From NCBI GenBank assembly GCA_035556715.1, contig DATMER010000001.1, positions 12,203 to 76,202 of the forward strand: a DNA stretch of 64,000 nt, given 5' to 3'. Numbering within the stretch: the first letter of the stretch is position 1; every line of letters begins with the position of its first letter. Origin of the DNA: DATMER01 sp035556715. Its GTDB lineage: Bacteria; Acidobacteriota; Thermoanaerobaculia; Multivoradales; UBA5704. Positions 1-8,831 of the stretch are shown here, one piece after another. The position numbers were made by a program, and so were the translations under genes. The notes beneath the pieces are model-generated. The model worked only from the letters and a program-made list of their open reading frames with translations. It ran no database searches and was not told the origin of the DNA.

Positions 1-1
1 C

Positions 2-934
2 TACGTCGGCTGGCCGCTCGACATGGTGGCCCGCAAGGTATTGAAGAAGCCCGTCCTGGTCGGCAGCGAGGCGCTCCAGAACCGCTCCATGCTCGACCTG
101 CACCGGCCGCTGGAGCAGGGGCTGATCAAGGAAGGGTCCGACAAGGACGAAGCCGCGGTGCGCGAGCTGCTCTGGCACCTCCTGTCCCTGGTGGGAGTCG
201 ACCGCGAGAGCCGCAACGGCCGCAAGGTGCGGGCAGTGGTGGGCGTGCCGGCCGAGGCGCTGCGCGTCAACAAGCAGCAGGTACGCAAGGCCCTGCAGGG
301 AGCGGTGGACAGCCTGATGATCGTCTCCGAGCCCTTTGCCGTGGCCTATGGGATGGAAGCGCTGCTCCACACCCTGATCATCGATTCCGGCGCGGGCACG
401 ACCGACCTCTGCGTCATGAACGGCCGCCTCCCCACCGAGGACGACCAGAGGACCCTGCCGCAGGCCGGGGATTGGGTCGACGAGCAGCTCCTGCGGCTGG
501 TCAAGGCGCGCTACCCCGAAGCGAGCGTCTCCATTCACATGGTGCGCCAGTGGAAGGAAGAGGGGAGCTTTGTCGGCAACAGCAAGACGCCGGTGGTGGT
601 GACCGCGCCGGTGAACGGCAAGCCTACGCAGCTCGACATCACGAACGAGATGCGCCAGGCCTGCGAGGGCATCCTGCCGCCGGTGGTGGAGTCGATGCTC
701 GACCTGCTGTCGCGGGCCCAGCCCGACTACCAGGAGAAGATCCGCAACAACGTCGTGGTCTCGGGCGGCACCGGGTTGATCCGCGGCCTCGGCCCGCGCC
801 TGGAGCACGAGCTCCAATCCGTGGGAGGAGGCAAGGTCCGCGTGGTGAAGGACCCCATCTACGTGGGCTCGGACGGCGGCCTCGCCATCGCCATGGACGC
901 CCCCGAGAACGACTGGGAACGCCTCACCAAGTAG
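2..934 (+). CDS. MamK/ParM-like bacterial actin, 5' end outside the window
   Basis: C-terminal three quarters of an actin-fold ATPase of the MamK/MreB/Hsp70 superfamily, a filament-forming cytoskeletal or plasmid-segregation type protein. The reading frame is open to the first base of the window (YVGWPLDMVARKVL), which matches the interior of MamK-like proteins, so the first ATG at 23 is internal and the true start lies upstream. Actin-fold motifs are visible: AVVGVP (phosphate 1 region), the phosphate 2 motif IIDSGAGTTDLCV at about residue 125 of the visible part, and the adenosine motif VVSGGTGLIRGLGPRLE near the end. Family assignment is good. The cellular role (organelle positioning or segregation) cannot be told from the sequence, and no magnetosome genes are seen nearby. 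Confidence 0.8.
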   Translation, partial: YVGWPLDMVARKVLKKPVLVGSEALQNRSMLDLHRPLEQGLIKEGSDKDEAAVRELLWHLLSLVGVDRESRNGRKVRAVVGVPAEALRVNKQQVRKALQGAVDSLMIVSEPFAVAYGMEALLHTLIIDSGAGTTDLCVMNGRLPTEDDQRTLPQAGDWVDEQLLRLVKARYPEASVSIHMVRQWKEEGSFVGNSKTPVVVTAPVNGKPTQLDITNEMRQACEGILPPVVESMLDLLSRAQPDYQEKIRNNVVVSGGTGLIRGLGPRLEHELQSVGGGKVRVVKDPIYVGSDGGLAIAMDAPENDWERLTK

Positions 935-947
935 AAGGACGAGGGGC

Positions 948-1344
948 CTACTCTCCGCCCTGGACCTTGCGGTACTCGCTGCGGTAGCCGTGGCCATCGA
1001 CGTCGGCGATCTTCCCGTCGTCCTTGAGGAACCGGAGCGCGGACGAGCGTCGTGTAGGGCGGGTTGTACCCCAGGACGCGGACGATGTCGCGCTTGTCGA
1101 AGACCTCGGGCAGACGGGGCAGAGCCGCGCAGACGTCGTCGAAGGTGGCGCCAGGCGGCCGCGCCGCCTTCTCGGGCGCGGCCGGTGGAGAGGGTTGAGC
1201 GTTCGGGATGGCGGCTTGTCCGTCTCCCGCCCTGGCGGCCTGCCACAGACTCTCGAGCGAGCGGACCCGGGCCTCGTGAGCCGCGTGGATCAAGGCGACG
1301 TCCGCCTGAAGCTGCGCCTCGAGCGCGCGCCGGCGCTTCTGCAC
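948..1344 (-). pseudogene. Frameshifted winged-helix-like protein
   Basis: Two overlapping minus-strand frames together read as one small protein. The upstream part, from a GTG at 1344, gives a helical, probably coiled-coil N-terminus (ALEAQLQADVALIHAAHEAR), a proline-rich linker and DKRDIVRVLGYNPPYTTL. The sense then continues one frame over as SALRFLKDDGKIADVDGHGY to a stop at 948. The switch falls near base 1044 and looks like a one-base insertion. The C-terminal half resembles a winged-helix or HTH module. No clear Shine-Dalgarno precedes the GTG, and the 5' end abuts the toxin remnant on the other strand, so the gene may also be truncated. A sequencing error at 1044 would restore a normal gene of about 130 residues. 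I do not recognise a named family. Confidence 0.4.
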
Positions 1345-1346
1345 GC

Positions 1347-1391
1347 CTGCTCGAAGACTTCTGGACCGACGTGGACCGCTGGAGATCCTGA
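1347..1391 (+). pseudogene. Remnant of a TumE-like (DUF6516) toxin C-terminus
   Basis: The last 14 codons before the TumA-like antitoxin read LLEDFWTDVDRWRS and stop one base before its ATG. TumE-type toxins end in a helix of this kind (LLxDFxxDVxxL) and sit directly upstream of TumA antitoxins. Nothing toxin-like can be followed further upstream, because from about base 1344 the sequence belongs to the minus-strand winged-helix remnant. The toxin therefore appears to have been deleted down to its last helix. The match is short, so this rests on position as much as on sequence. Confidence 0.4.
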
Positions 1392-1392
1392 C

Positions 1393-1734
1393 ATGCGCAC
1401 CGTGACTTTGGAGGTTTCCTCCCGGCAAGAGACCAACCGCCGTTTGCTGCGGGCTTTCGAGGGGCAGCAGCAAGGAGAATTCATCAGTTTCGAGACTCCT
1501 GCGCTCTTGTTCAAGGTGCTGACACAGAAGCGGTGGGAGCTTCTTTCGGTCATGACTGGCGCCGGGCCGATGACGTTGCGCGAGGCGGCACGGCGGGTTG
1601 AGCGGGACGTCAAGGCAGTGCACGGAGACGTGCATGCCCTGCTGGGTGTTGGCATCCTCCACAAGACCGAGGATGGTCGAATCGTGTTCCCGTTCGACGC
1701 CGTGCGTGTCAACTTCATGCTGAGCGCTGCCTGA
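1393..1734 (+). CDS. TumA-like antitoxin, HVO_A0114-family DNA-binding protein
   Basis: 113-residue protein matching the HVO_A0114 family of putative DNA-binding proteins, the antitoxin partner of TumE toxins. A winged helix is visible: RWELLSVMTGAGPMTLREAA (helices 1-2), RDVKAVHGDVHALLGVGIL (recognition helix) and the wing KTEDGRIVFPFDAVRVNFML, whose FPFDA-V-V-FML ending is a family hallmark. ATG 1393 is chosen because it follows the toxin-remnant stop by one base, the usual coupling in tumE-tumA pairs. The frame is open further upstream, but that sequence is not protein-like. Antitoxins of this type normally neutralise the toxin and repress the shared promoter. Here the toxin is reduced to a remnant, so the protein is probably an orphan antitoxin or repressor. 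Confidence 0.8.
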   Translation: MRTVTLEVSSRQETNRRLLRAFEGQQQGEFISFETPALLFKVLTQKRWELLSVMTGAGPMTLREAARRVERDVKAVHGDVHALLGVGILHKTEDGRIVFPFDAVRVNFMLSAA

Positions 1735-1836
1735 GCCTCCTCCCACCCTCCCCCCTCCCGCGGGGCCATGTTGGCGGGTCTTCCCGCGCCTTTGCGTATC
1801 TCCAGATGAACGTCCAGCAACCCAGGAGGGGTAGCG

Positions 1837-2190
1837 ATGCGCGCCATGGAGATCTTCAGCAACGAGCCTGACGTCCGCGCCTTCTCGGCCGGGCAGCCGA
1901 TCTTCGCCGAGGGGGAGCGGGGCGATGTGATGTACGCCGTGCTGCAGGGGGAGGTCGAGATCCGCAAGGCGGGGAGGGTGCTCGGCACGGTCCGCCATGG
2001 TGACGTCTTCGGAGAGATGGCCATCGTCGGCACGAAGTCCCGCTCGGCCGCCGCCGTGGCGAAGAGCGACTGCCGGGTCGCGGCGATCGGGCAGAAGAGG
2101 TTTTCCCGGATCGTCGAGCAGACCCCCAACTTCGCGCTGAGCCTGATGCAGGTCCTGAGCGACCGGCTGGGCCGCAATCTCGCGACCTAG
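1837..2190 (+). CDS. Stand-alone cyclic nucleotide-binding domain protein
   Basis: 117-residue single-domain protein of the CRP/FNR cNMP-binding superfamily: FSAGQPIFAEGERGDVMYAV (beta-roll entry), GEVEIRKAGRVLGTVRHGDVFGEMAIVGTKSRSAAAVA (phosphate-binding cassette FGEMA followed by RSA in place of the usual RTA) and the C-helix SRIVEQTPNFALSLMQVLSDRL. There is no HTH output domain, so it is probably a cAMP/cGMP-responsive adaptor rather than a transcription factor. The ATG is preceded by GGAGGGG at a good distance, and an in-frame ATG four codons later is an alternative. It is convergent with tamB, with 48 bp between the two stops. The binding fold is secure, the ligand is not known. Confidence 0.85.
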   Translation: MRAMEIFSNEPDVRAFSAGQPIFAEGERGDVMYAVLQGEVEIRKAGRVLGTVRHGDVFGEMAIVGTKSRSAAAVAKSDCRVAAIGQKRFSRIVEQTPNFALSLMQVLSDRLGRNLAT

Positions 2191-2238
2191 TCGAAGCGGG
2201 CGAGCGTCAGTCGGTCGTGCCGCGGTAGAGGCGAGCGG

Positions 2239-5200
2239 CTACCCCCCGCCTCCGCTCACCGCCCCAACCGCCGCCGGCTCCTCTTCTTTCTTCTTCTGCT
2301 GCTTCTTCGGGTCCGGCCCGCCGCGCTCGACCACGTAGAGGGCGTCGGCGCTCGTGCCCTCGCCGCTCTCGGCCTGCAAGGTCCACTTGTCGCTCAGGAG
2401 ATAGCGGATGCGGAAGGTGTTGATCGGCTCGAAGAGCCCGATGCCGTAGGTCACGTAGAGCCGCGGCGAGAGGTACTTGCCGACCACGAGGGAAGCCTGC
2501 TCCAGCGAGCCGTCCGACTCGATGCGCGCCTCTTCGAGGCCGTAGCGGGCGGCAAGCTTCTTGGCCAGGAGGTTGCCCCCGCGCAGGCCGAGAGCCGTGG
2601 CGGCATTCGCCAGCCGGTCCCCCTCCTGGGGCGAGACCCGGTTCAGGGGCCGTCCCATCAGGAGGTAGGCGAGCTGCTCGCTCTGTCCCATCGGAGGATC
2701 GGACCAGAGCGTGACCTCGGGCGTCTCCAGCGTCCCCTTGGCGTTGATCCCGGCTACCGTGCCGTCGTCCGCCCGGCGGAAGGCGCGCACGTCCAGGCCC
2801 GGGTTGTTGATGGGGCCTCCGGCGAAAATGATCCGCCCGCGCTCGATGGTCAGGTCCTGGCCGTAGGCCTTGAAGGTCCCTTCCTTGAGCTCGAGCTCGC
2901 CCACGCCGCGGGTGACCCGGCCCGGCTCCTCGATGGCGAGCAGCGATCCGGTCGGCTTGGCCTTGAGCCCCAGGACGTTCATGTTCACGTCCTTGCCCAG
3001 GATGATCCGCACCCGGGCCGAGAGCGCCATGTCCTTGTCAGGGAGAGCTTCCTGACCGGCGTTGACGAAGACCACGTCTTTCGAGGCCGCGACCGGCCCC
3101 TGCTCGCCGCGTTTCTCCATCTCGATGTCCGCCGAGGGGACGGTCACGTCGCCGGCGATCTTGAAGAGCTCGCGGTCGTAGGTGACCTCGAGGTCGGGCG
3201 AGACCACGAGCTTGATCTCTTCGGTATCCATGGCCTGGACGTTGTTGCCCGAGATGGCCAGGCGGATCGGCGTCTCGGGACCCGGAACCCCGGCCCGGCC
3301 CTGGACCCGGAGCGTCCCCTTGCCGGAACGGACGCTGCCGTCGATGTCGAGGGCGCCGGTGCCGTTGCCGGTCGCGGCGAGCTGCAGGTCCCGCAGCTCG
3401 ATCCCGAGTCGGGGGATGTCCGCCTTGCCGTTGCTCAGGCGCGCCTCACCCACGAAGCGGGGCGTGCCCACAGTGCCGGAGAGGTCATATCCCCCGACCA
3501 GGCTGCCGGCCGGATCGTTGACGTCCGGGACGAAGCCTTCCAGGAAGGCCAGGTTGGCGAGGTTGACGTCGACCCGTCCGGACAGGGGCTGGCTCTGGAG
3601 CGACACTCCCTTGGCCATGCGGGGGATGTTCACCCGGGCGCTCATGTTGCCCACGTCCACCAGGGCGATCTGGGCCGTGGCGACCCCCTGGCCGCCGGCA
3701 CCCGCCTGGGCGCGGATGACGCCCTGCTCATAGCGGAAGGTGAGGGTGCGGCCTTCGTCCCCGGGGAACCGGAGCTCGCCGGGGCCCGGCCGGAGGTCGA
3801 TGTCCGCCATGGCCAGGGCGGCGCCGCTGCCCCGGGCGCGGACATTGCCGTTCAGGTTGCCGGTGATCTCCAGGTCCGGGGGAAGGAAGGGCTTGAAGCG
3901 GTTGAGAGGGAAGTCGGCCACGGTGGAGTCCACGTTCCAGGGGCCGGCCTTGGCCCAGCCGCCATTGGCGCACAGTTGCGCGCCTCCGGACTGCCAGCAG
4001 AAGCCTTGGAGGCCCACCGACTCGGTGGACGCCGCGAGGGCCGCCGGCTGCGCCAGGCTCCAGTTGCCGACCTGCTCCGAGCGGAGGTCCAGGCGGCGGA
4101 TCTGCCCCCGCCAGTCGGTGAAGGAGTTGGGATTGGTGAGCCCGCCCGCGAGGGCCAGGTCCACCCGGCCCTGCTCGTTGTTCGCGGAGAGCACGACCTC
4201 GTGGCTGGAGCGCCGCCCCCGGCCGCGGACCGTCAGCTCCTCGATCCGGCGCTCGCCCGAGAGGATCCCGGTGGAGCGGACGTCGAGGACGACGTTGCCC
4301 GAAGGCGAGAGGTCGACGTCGGCCACCACGGCGGTCTCGCTGACGGTCGTGGTCCCGACGCGAACCCCCTGGCCTTCCGCCGTAGCCTGGATGCGCGGCA
4401 TCTTCATGGGGCCGGACACGCGCCCCTTGGCCACCACCGAGCCGCCGCCCTGCGGGACGGCCACGCCCAGGTTGGGCGCCGAGAGGTCGAAGGCGAGGTC
4501 CAGGATGTCGCCGATCCATCCGGAGGCGGCCAGCTTGGCGTCGCTCCAGGTGAGGTCGAGCCGGGAGAGCTGATAACGGTCGCCGGCCAGCCGCAGGTCG
4601 GCCACGGCTGCCACCGGCTGTTCCCGCAGCGTCCCACCCAGGCGGGAGATCTGGACCGTGCCGACCGGCCCGGCCTCGGCGAGCTGCCCGCGGGTGGTCG
4701 CCGCGAACGAGAGCCTGCCGGGGAACTGGGCTGCGAGCTGGCCGGGATTGATCCCGTCTCCCCTCAGTACCGCATTCCAGCGCACCACGGGCTCCCAGCC
4801 CACCTCGCCCCGGCCCTGAAGACGGCCGGCGAGCAGGTTCCCCTGGAAGCTCTCGAACCGGAACCGCTGGCGGTCACCGGTGCCCTCGAAAACCCAGGTC
4901 CCCTGCGGGACCGGTCCGGCCACGACATCTGCCCGGACCTCGGCGCGGTACTGTTCCAGGTTGCCGGCGACCGTGGCGCTGCCCTTGCGGCTGGCGGCGA
5001 CCGGCTCTCCTCCGCGGAGGGGCCAGGCCAGGTTCTGCCAGCTCGCCTGCGCATCCATGTCCATGTTCTCGCCGTCCAGCTTGACCGTGCCTTTGGCGGA
5101 AATCCGCGTAGGAGTGCCGGGCAGGGCGACATCGGCACTCTGGATGCGCCAGACCTCTCCCTCCTTGGCGAGCGAGTAGTCGGCCCGCACGGCGCCGAGC

Positions 5201-6117
5201 TGCTCCACGACACCTTCGACCGTCCCGAAGCTGGTGAAGTCCTCCAGGTTGCCCTTGATCGCGATCTGGCCGCTGGCCGGGATGTCCGGCAGGTCGGCCT
5301 TGATGCGCCGGGGGTTGAAGTCCGAGAACTTCGCCCGACCATCGAACCTGAGGTTGTACATCGGCTCGTAGAGGGTCGCGTTCAGGCTGGCGGGGAAGGG
5401 GGCCCCGAGCGTCTGCTCCACCTGGAGGTCCTTGAGCGTGCCGGTGAGCTGGCCATTGCCGGAGAAGGGGGCCATGTCCGGAGCGCGGAAGGTCCACTTG
5501 ACGTCGAGGTCGACCGGGTAATCACCCTGCGGGCGCACCGAGCCCTTGACGTCGGCGTCGAACATGGGCGACCGGACGATCAGGCTGTCGACCCGGACGT
5601 CGTTCCGGATCGCCGTGGTCTCCAGGGCGATGCGGTCGATGACGAACGGCTTCTCTCCCGGCGGGGCGTTCTTGGCGCCCATGCTCAAGTCGGTAACCCG
5701 GGCATCGCGTACGATGATGTTGAAGCGCAGGTTGACGTCCGGCAGCGGTCCCTTCTCCGTCTCCTCCTCCGAGGGGGTGGTGAGGATGCGGATGCCGTCC
5801 GCGTAGAGCCGCTGGATGTCGAGCTGCCGCTGGAGCAGCTCGCGCAGCTTCCACTCGAGCTGCACGCGCTTCACGGTCATCTCGAAGCCCTCGCGCTCGT
5901 ACCTGAGCCCGCGGATGTCGAGCGGTCCGCGGAGCGGGCCGGTCATCTCGGCCACTTCGAGCTTGCCGGGCATAAGGGCGCCGAGGCGGGTGAAGAGCCA
6001 CTGGGTGCCGCTCTGCGTTCCGGCGAGGAACCAGAAGGCCGCGGCGAGGACGGCGACGAGGGCGATAAGGGCGACAGAGGCCCGGATCAGGATCTTCTTG
6101 ACTCGTGGGCGATTCAT
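2239..6117 (-). CDS. tamB: TamB, inner-membrane-anchored translocation and assembly protein
   Basis: 1292-residue protein of the TamB/AsmA-like family, which spans the periplasm as a long beta-taco and feeds lipids or proteins to the outer membrane with TamA. A single N-terminal transmembrane helix (IRASVALIALVAVLAAAFWF) is followed by more than 1000 residues of repetitive beta-strand sequence and the conserved DUF490 C-terminal domain, with the family motif VTLWSDPPMGQSEQLAYLL followed by MGRPL. ATG 6117 is chosen because it overlaps the tamA stop by four bases (ATGA) and begins directly before the membrane helix. The open frame upstream of it is antisense-like noise. The length is close to that of E. 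coli TamB. The lysine-rich C-terminal tail (DPKKQQKKKEEEP) is an unusual addition. Confidence 0.92.
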   Translation of the reverse strand: MNRPRVKKILIRASVALIALVAVLAAAFWFLAGTQSGTQWLFTRLGALMPGKLEVAEMTGPLRGPLDIRGLRYEREGFEMTVKRVQLEWKLRELLQRQLDIQRLYADGIRILTTPSEEETEKGPLPDVNLRFNIIVRDARVTDLSMGAKNAPPGEKPFVIDRIALETTAIRNDVRVDSLIVRSPMFDADVKGSVRPQGDYPVDLDVKWTFRAPDMAPFSGNGQLTGTLKDLQVEQTLGAPFPASLNATLYEPMYNLRFDGRAKFSDFNPRRIKADLPDIPASGQIAIKGNLEDFTSFGTVEGVVEQLGAVRADYSLAKEGEVWRIQSADVALPGTPTRISAKGTVKLDGENMDMDAQASWQNLAWPLRGGEPVAASRKGSATVAGNLEQYRAEVRADVVAGPVPQGTWVFEGTGDRQRFRFESFQGNLLAGRLQGRGEVGWEPVVRWNAVLRGDGINPGQLAAQFPGRLSFAATTRGQLAEAGPVGTVQISRLGGTLREQPVAAVADLRLAGDRYQLSRLDLTWSDAKLAASGWIGDILDLAFDLSAPNLGVAVPQGGGSVVAKGRVSGPMKMPRIQATAEGQGVRVGTTTVSETAVVADVDLSPSGNVVLDVRSTGILSGERRIEELTVRGRGRRSSHEVVLSANNEQGRVDLALAGGLTNPNSFTDWRGQIRRLDLRSEQVGNWSLAQPAALAASTESVGLQGFCWQSGGAQLCANGGWAKAGPWNVDSTVADFPLNRFKPFLPPDLEITGNLNGNVRARGSGAALAMADIDLRPGPGELRFPGDEGRTLTFRYEQGVIRAQAGAGGQGVATAQIALVDVGNMSARVNIPRMAKGVSLQSQPLSGRVDVNLANLAFLEGFVPDVNDPAGSLVGGYDLSGTVGTPRFVGEARLSNGKADIPRLGIELRDLQLAATGNGTGALDIDGSVRSGKGTLRVQGRAGVPGPETPIRLAISGNNVQAMDTEEIKLVVSPDLEVTYDRELFKIAGDVTVPSADIEMEKRGEQGPVAASKDVVFVNAGQEALPDKDMALSARVRIILGKDVNMNVLGLKAKPTGSLLAIEEPGRVTRGVGELELKEGTFKAYGQDLTIERGRIIFAGGPINNPGLDVRAFRRADDGTVAGINAKGTLETPEVTLWSDPPMGQSEQLAYLLMGRPLNRVSPQEGDRLANAATALGLRGGNLLAKKLAARYGLEEARIESDGSLEQASLVVGKYLSPRLYVTYGIGLFEPINTFRIRYLLSDKWTLQAESGEGTSADALYVVERGGPDPKKQQKKKEEEPAAVGAVSGGGG

Positions 6118-7868
6118 AGATCGGGTCCTACCGTGAGGTGGAAGCGAAGCGGCCGGTCGGGCTCGGTGAGAGCCCAGGCGACGTCGGCCCGGATGGGTCC
6201 GATGGGGGAGACCCAGCGCAGCCCCACACCCGCTCCCCTCTCCAGCGAACCCGAGAAAGACTCCATGGCATTCCCCGCGTCGTAGAACGCGGCGATGCCC
6301 CACTTTTCGAGGAATTTCCACTTCTCCAGGAAGCGGTACTCCAGCTCGATGCTGCCGGTGAGCAGGGTCTCGCCGCCGATGACGTTCCCCGCCTCGTCCA
6401 CGGGGCCGAGCGCCTGGTACTCGAAGCCGCGCACGCTCTGGTCTCCGCCGGCGAAGAAGCGCATGGTGGGCGGCAGCTCCCGGAACTGGTCGGTGTCGGT
6501 GTAGCCCACCTGGGCGCGGGAGATGAAGCGGAAACGGTCGGCGAAGCTGGTGATCAGCTTGCCCTCGGCCTCGGCTTGCAGAAAGCTGGCGTTCGAGAGG
6601 AGCGACTCGTCGGCGCCCCGGATGTCGAACTGCAGCCGCTGGCCCGAGGTGGCGGAGATGCGGTCGTCCGCCTTGACCCGGCTCCAACTCGCCTGGGGAA
6701 GCAGCAGCTCGGAGATCCCCTCGTCCAAGCCGACCTCGAAGTCCTCGCGCTGGAAGTTGAGCCCGAAGGCCTCGCGCCAGCTCCCCCGGGCCTGGGTCAG
6801 CCCCACGCCGACGAGGGCGCTCTGGCTGCGGCTCGTCTCGGGCCTGAGGTCGGCGTAGCCCACCTGGAACGTCAGGACGTCCGTGCGCGGGTAGGGGCCG
6901 GGGATCTGGTAGTTGGCGCTGAAGCTCTTCTCGATCTCCGAGACCCGGGCTTCCGACTGGCCGCGGTGGCCGCGGCGGTTGATCCGCCGGAGCTCCAGCC
7001 CGAGCGTCCCCCGCGGCCCGGTATCGGTGCCGTACCCGGCTCCCGCGGTCCACCGCTGGCGCTGGCTGGCGATCAGGTTGACCTCGATGGGCACCTCCAG
7101 CCCCTGGGCCTGCTCCTGCCGGGGCAGCACCTCGACCCGCTGGAAGTAGGGGCTGTCGGAGAGGGCGTTCTGGGCTTCCAGGAGCTTGTTGACATTGAGC
7201 GGCTCCCCCTGCTTCCAGGTGACGTAACCCCTGAGCAGGTTCGGGTCGAGGAAGTCCTGGTTGAAGGTCACGGGTCCGAAGCGGTAGCGCGGGCCGGTGT
7301 CGTAGAGCAGGACCACCTCGGAGGTGTAGCTGGAGAGGTCGACCCGGATCTCGTTGGTCTGGAACCCGGCGTCGAGGTAGCCGTTCTCGGCGGCGTACTC
7401 CTCGAAGGAAGTCTTGCCCTCCTCATAGTCGGGATGGAAGAGGGTCTCTCCCTCCGTGAGGGGGAACTCCCCGACCAGCTCCTGGAAGCCGGAGTCGTTC
7501 GCCCCCTCGCCGAGGACCTGGAGGTCCCGCCGGGTCACCTTGATGGCCGGCCCGGGCTCGACCGTGTAGCGGGCGACCCAGGTCTCTCCATCCCGCTCCA
7601 GGGCCGGCTGGACCCCGGGCCGGTAGTAGCCGAACGGCTGCAGGGCGGTCTGGATCTCCTCCGGAGCCCGGGCGTGGAGGCGCCGGATGCGGTCCTCCTC
7701 CAGGTCGTCGTCGTCCCGGGCCTCCTCCAGGCTGAGCGTGGCGAGGACGTTGCGCCGGAGGTCCCGCTCAAGGCCTTCGATCTCGATCCGGACCCGCTCG
7801 GCGGCCGGGGCCGAGGCGGGAGCGAGGAGGGTCAGGGCAAGGCAGATGCAGAGAAGTCTTGAAATCAT
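6114..7868 (-). CDS. tamA: TamA, Omp85-family outer-membrane barrel
   Basis: 584-residue Omp85/BamA-superfamily protein. It has a cleavable signal peptide (MISRLLCICLALTLLAPASA, cut near APA-AE), about three POTRA domains up to residue 270, and a C-terminal 16-stranded barrel with the surface-antigen signature GGDQSVRGFEYQALGP. The final strand (RPLRFHLTVGPDL) is aromatic-poor at its terminus. It forms the TAM complex with TamB, encoded immediately downstream with an ATGA overlap, and its own ATG overlaps the yihY stop in the same way. The gene order yihY-tamA-tamB with two four-base overlaps implies strict co-translation. Confidence 0.92.
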   Translation of the reverse strand: MISRLLCICLALTLLAPASAPAAERVRIEIEGLERDLRRNVLATLSLEEARDDDDLEEDRIRRLHARAPEEIQTALQPFGYYRPGVQPALERDGETWVARYTVEPGPAIKVTRRDLQVLGEGANDSGFQELVGEFPLTEGETLFHPDYEEGKTSFEEYAAENGYLDAGFQTNEIRVDLSSYTSEVVLLYDTGPRYRFGPVTFNQDFLDPNLLRGYVTWKQGEPLNVNKLLEAQNALSDSPYFQRVEVLPRQEQAQGLEVPIEVNLIASQRQRWTAGAGYGTDTGPRGTLGLELRRINRRGHRGQSEARVSEIEKSFSANYQIPGPYPRTDVLTFQVGYADLRPETSRSQSALVGVGLTQARGSWREAFGLNFQREDFEVGLDEGISELLLPQASWSRVKADDRISATSGQRLQFDIRGADESLLSNASFLQAEAEGKLITSFADRFRFISRAQVGYTDTDQFRELPPTMRFFAGGDQSVRGFEYQALGPVDEAGNVIGGETLLTGSIELEYRFLEKWKFLEKWGIAAFYDAGNAMESFSGSLERGAGVGLRWVSPIGPIRADVAWALTEPDRPLRFHLTVGPDL

Positions 7869-8764
7869 TGTTGAGCGACCGCGCCGCCCTGCCCCTCCGG
7901 CACCCGTACCGCCCCCTCCTCGGGCTGAGCCCGGGTGACGCGGAACTGGCGCGAGTGGACGCGGGTGAACTCGGCTCCGAAAAAGAAGATCAGCGAGGAG
8001 TAATAGACCCAGAGCAGGATCACCACCAGCGAGCCCGCCGCCCCGTAGGCCGAAGCCACGCTGGTGCTGCCGAGATAGAGGCCGATCAGCGTCTTCCCGG
8101 ACACGAAGAGCAGAGCCGTCAGCAGCGAGCCCAGCCAGACGTCGCGCCAGGCGACCTTCACGTCCGGCAGGATGCGGTAGGTCATGGCGAAGAGCAGCGT
8201 GATGACCGCAAAGGAGACGGCGAAGTTGGCGACCTGGAGGAAGTCCACCGGCAGGTCCAGCACCCTCTCCAGGTAGCGGCTGAACCCGGTCAGGCCCGCG
8301 CTCAGGACCAGCGAGACCAGCAGGAGGAAGCCGATGCCGACGATCAGGGCGAAGGAGTGGAGCCGCTTGCGCAGCAGGGTGCTGAGGTTGGCCCCGGGTT
8401 TGGGCGCCACCGACCAGACCGTGTTGAGGGCGTCCTGGAGCTGGCCGAACACCCCCGTGGCTCCAAAGAGGAGCGTGATAATGCCGATCGCGGTCGTGAT
8501 CCGGCCCGAAGCGGGGCGGGCCGCGCTCGCCACCACCTCTTCGACCAGGCGGGTGGCGTCGCGCCCCATGAGCCCTTCGAACTCCTGGAAGATCTGCCCT
8601 CGCACCGCTTCCTCACCCCAGACCGCTCCGGCCAGGGCAATCACGACCACCAGGATCGGGGCCAGGGAGAAGATCGTGTAGAAGGCGAGGGCCGCGCTGT
8701 GAGTCGAGCAGCGATGAAGCCCCCAATTGGTGATCACCTCGCGCAGGGTTTTCCACCAGCTCAT
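7865..8764 (-). CDS. yihY: YihY/BrkB-family inner-membrane protein
   Basis: 299-residue polytopic membrane protein of the YihY/virulence-factor-BrkB family, once mis-called RNase BN. Six hydrophobic segments are visible, together with family motifs near the N-terminus (SAALAFYTIFSLAPILVVVI) and in the middle (YRILPDVKVAWRDVWLGSLL, then YGAAGSLVVILLWVYYSSLI). ATG 8764 is taken as start because family members usually begin with an MSWWK-like sequence. A TTG six codons upstream (8782) is also possible, and neither has a clear Shine-Dalgarno. The family is linked to envelope lipid homeostasis, and its coupling here to tamA-tamB (ATGA overlap) fits an envelope-lipid transport operon. It diverges from the small HTH gene across 67 bp. 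Confidence 0.88.
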   Translation of the reverse strand: MSWWKTLREVITNWGLHRCSTHSAALAFYTIFSLAPILVVVIALAGAVWGEEAVRGQIFQEFEGLMGRDATRLVEEVVASAARPASGRITTAIGIITLLFGATGVFGQLQDALNTVWSVAPKPGANLSTLLRKRLHSFALIVGIGFLLLVSLVLSAGLTGFSRYLERVLDLPVDFLQVANFAVSFAVITLLFAMTYRILPDVKVAWRDVWLGSLLTALLFVSGKTLIGLYLGSTSVASAYGAAGSLVVILLWVYYSSLIFFFGAEFTRVHSRQFRVTRAQPEEGAVRVPEGQGGAVAQQ

Positions 8765-8831
8765 CCGGAAACCAAATGGCAAGAAGCGTGCCAGTGCGTG
8801 GGGCGGGACGAGGCTATGCTATCCTACCTGC

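Noticed and set aside
859..1998. A 379-codon minus-strand gene
   Set aside because: Only the part below about 1344 is protein-like. The rest is antisense to the TumA-like and cyclic-nucleotide-binding genes.
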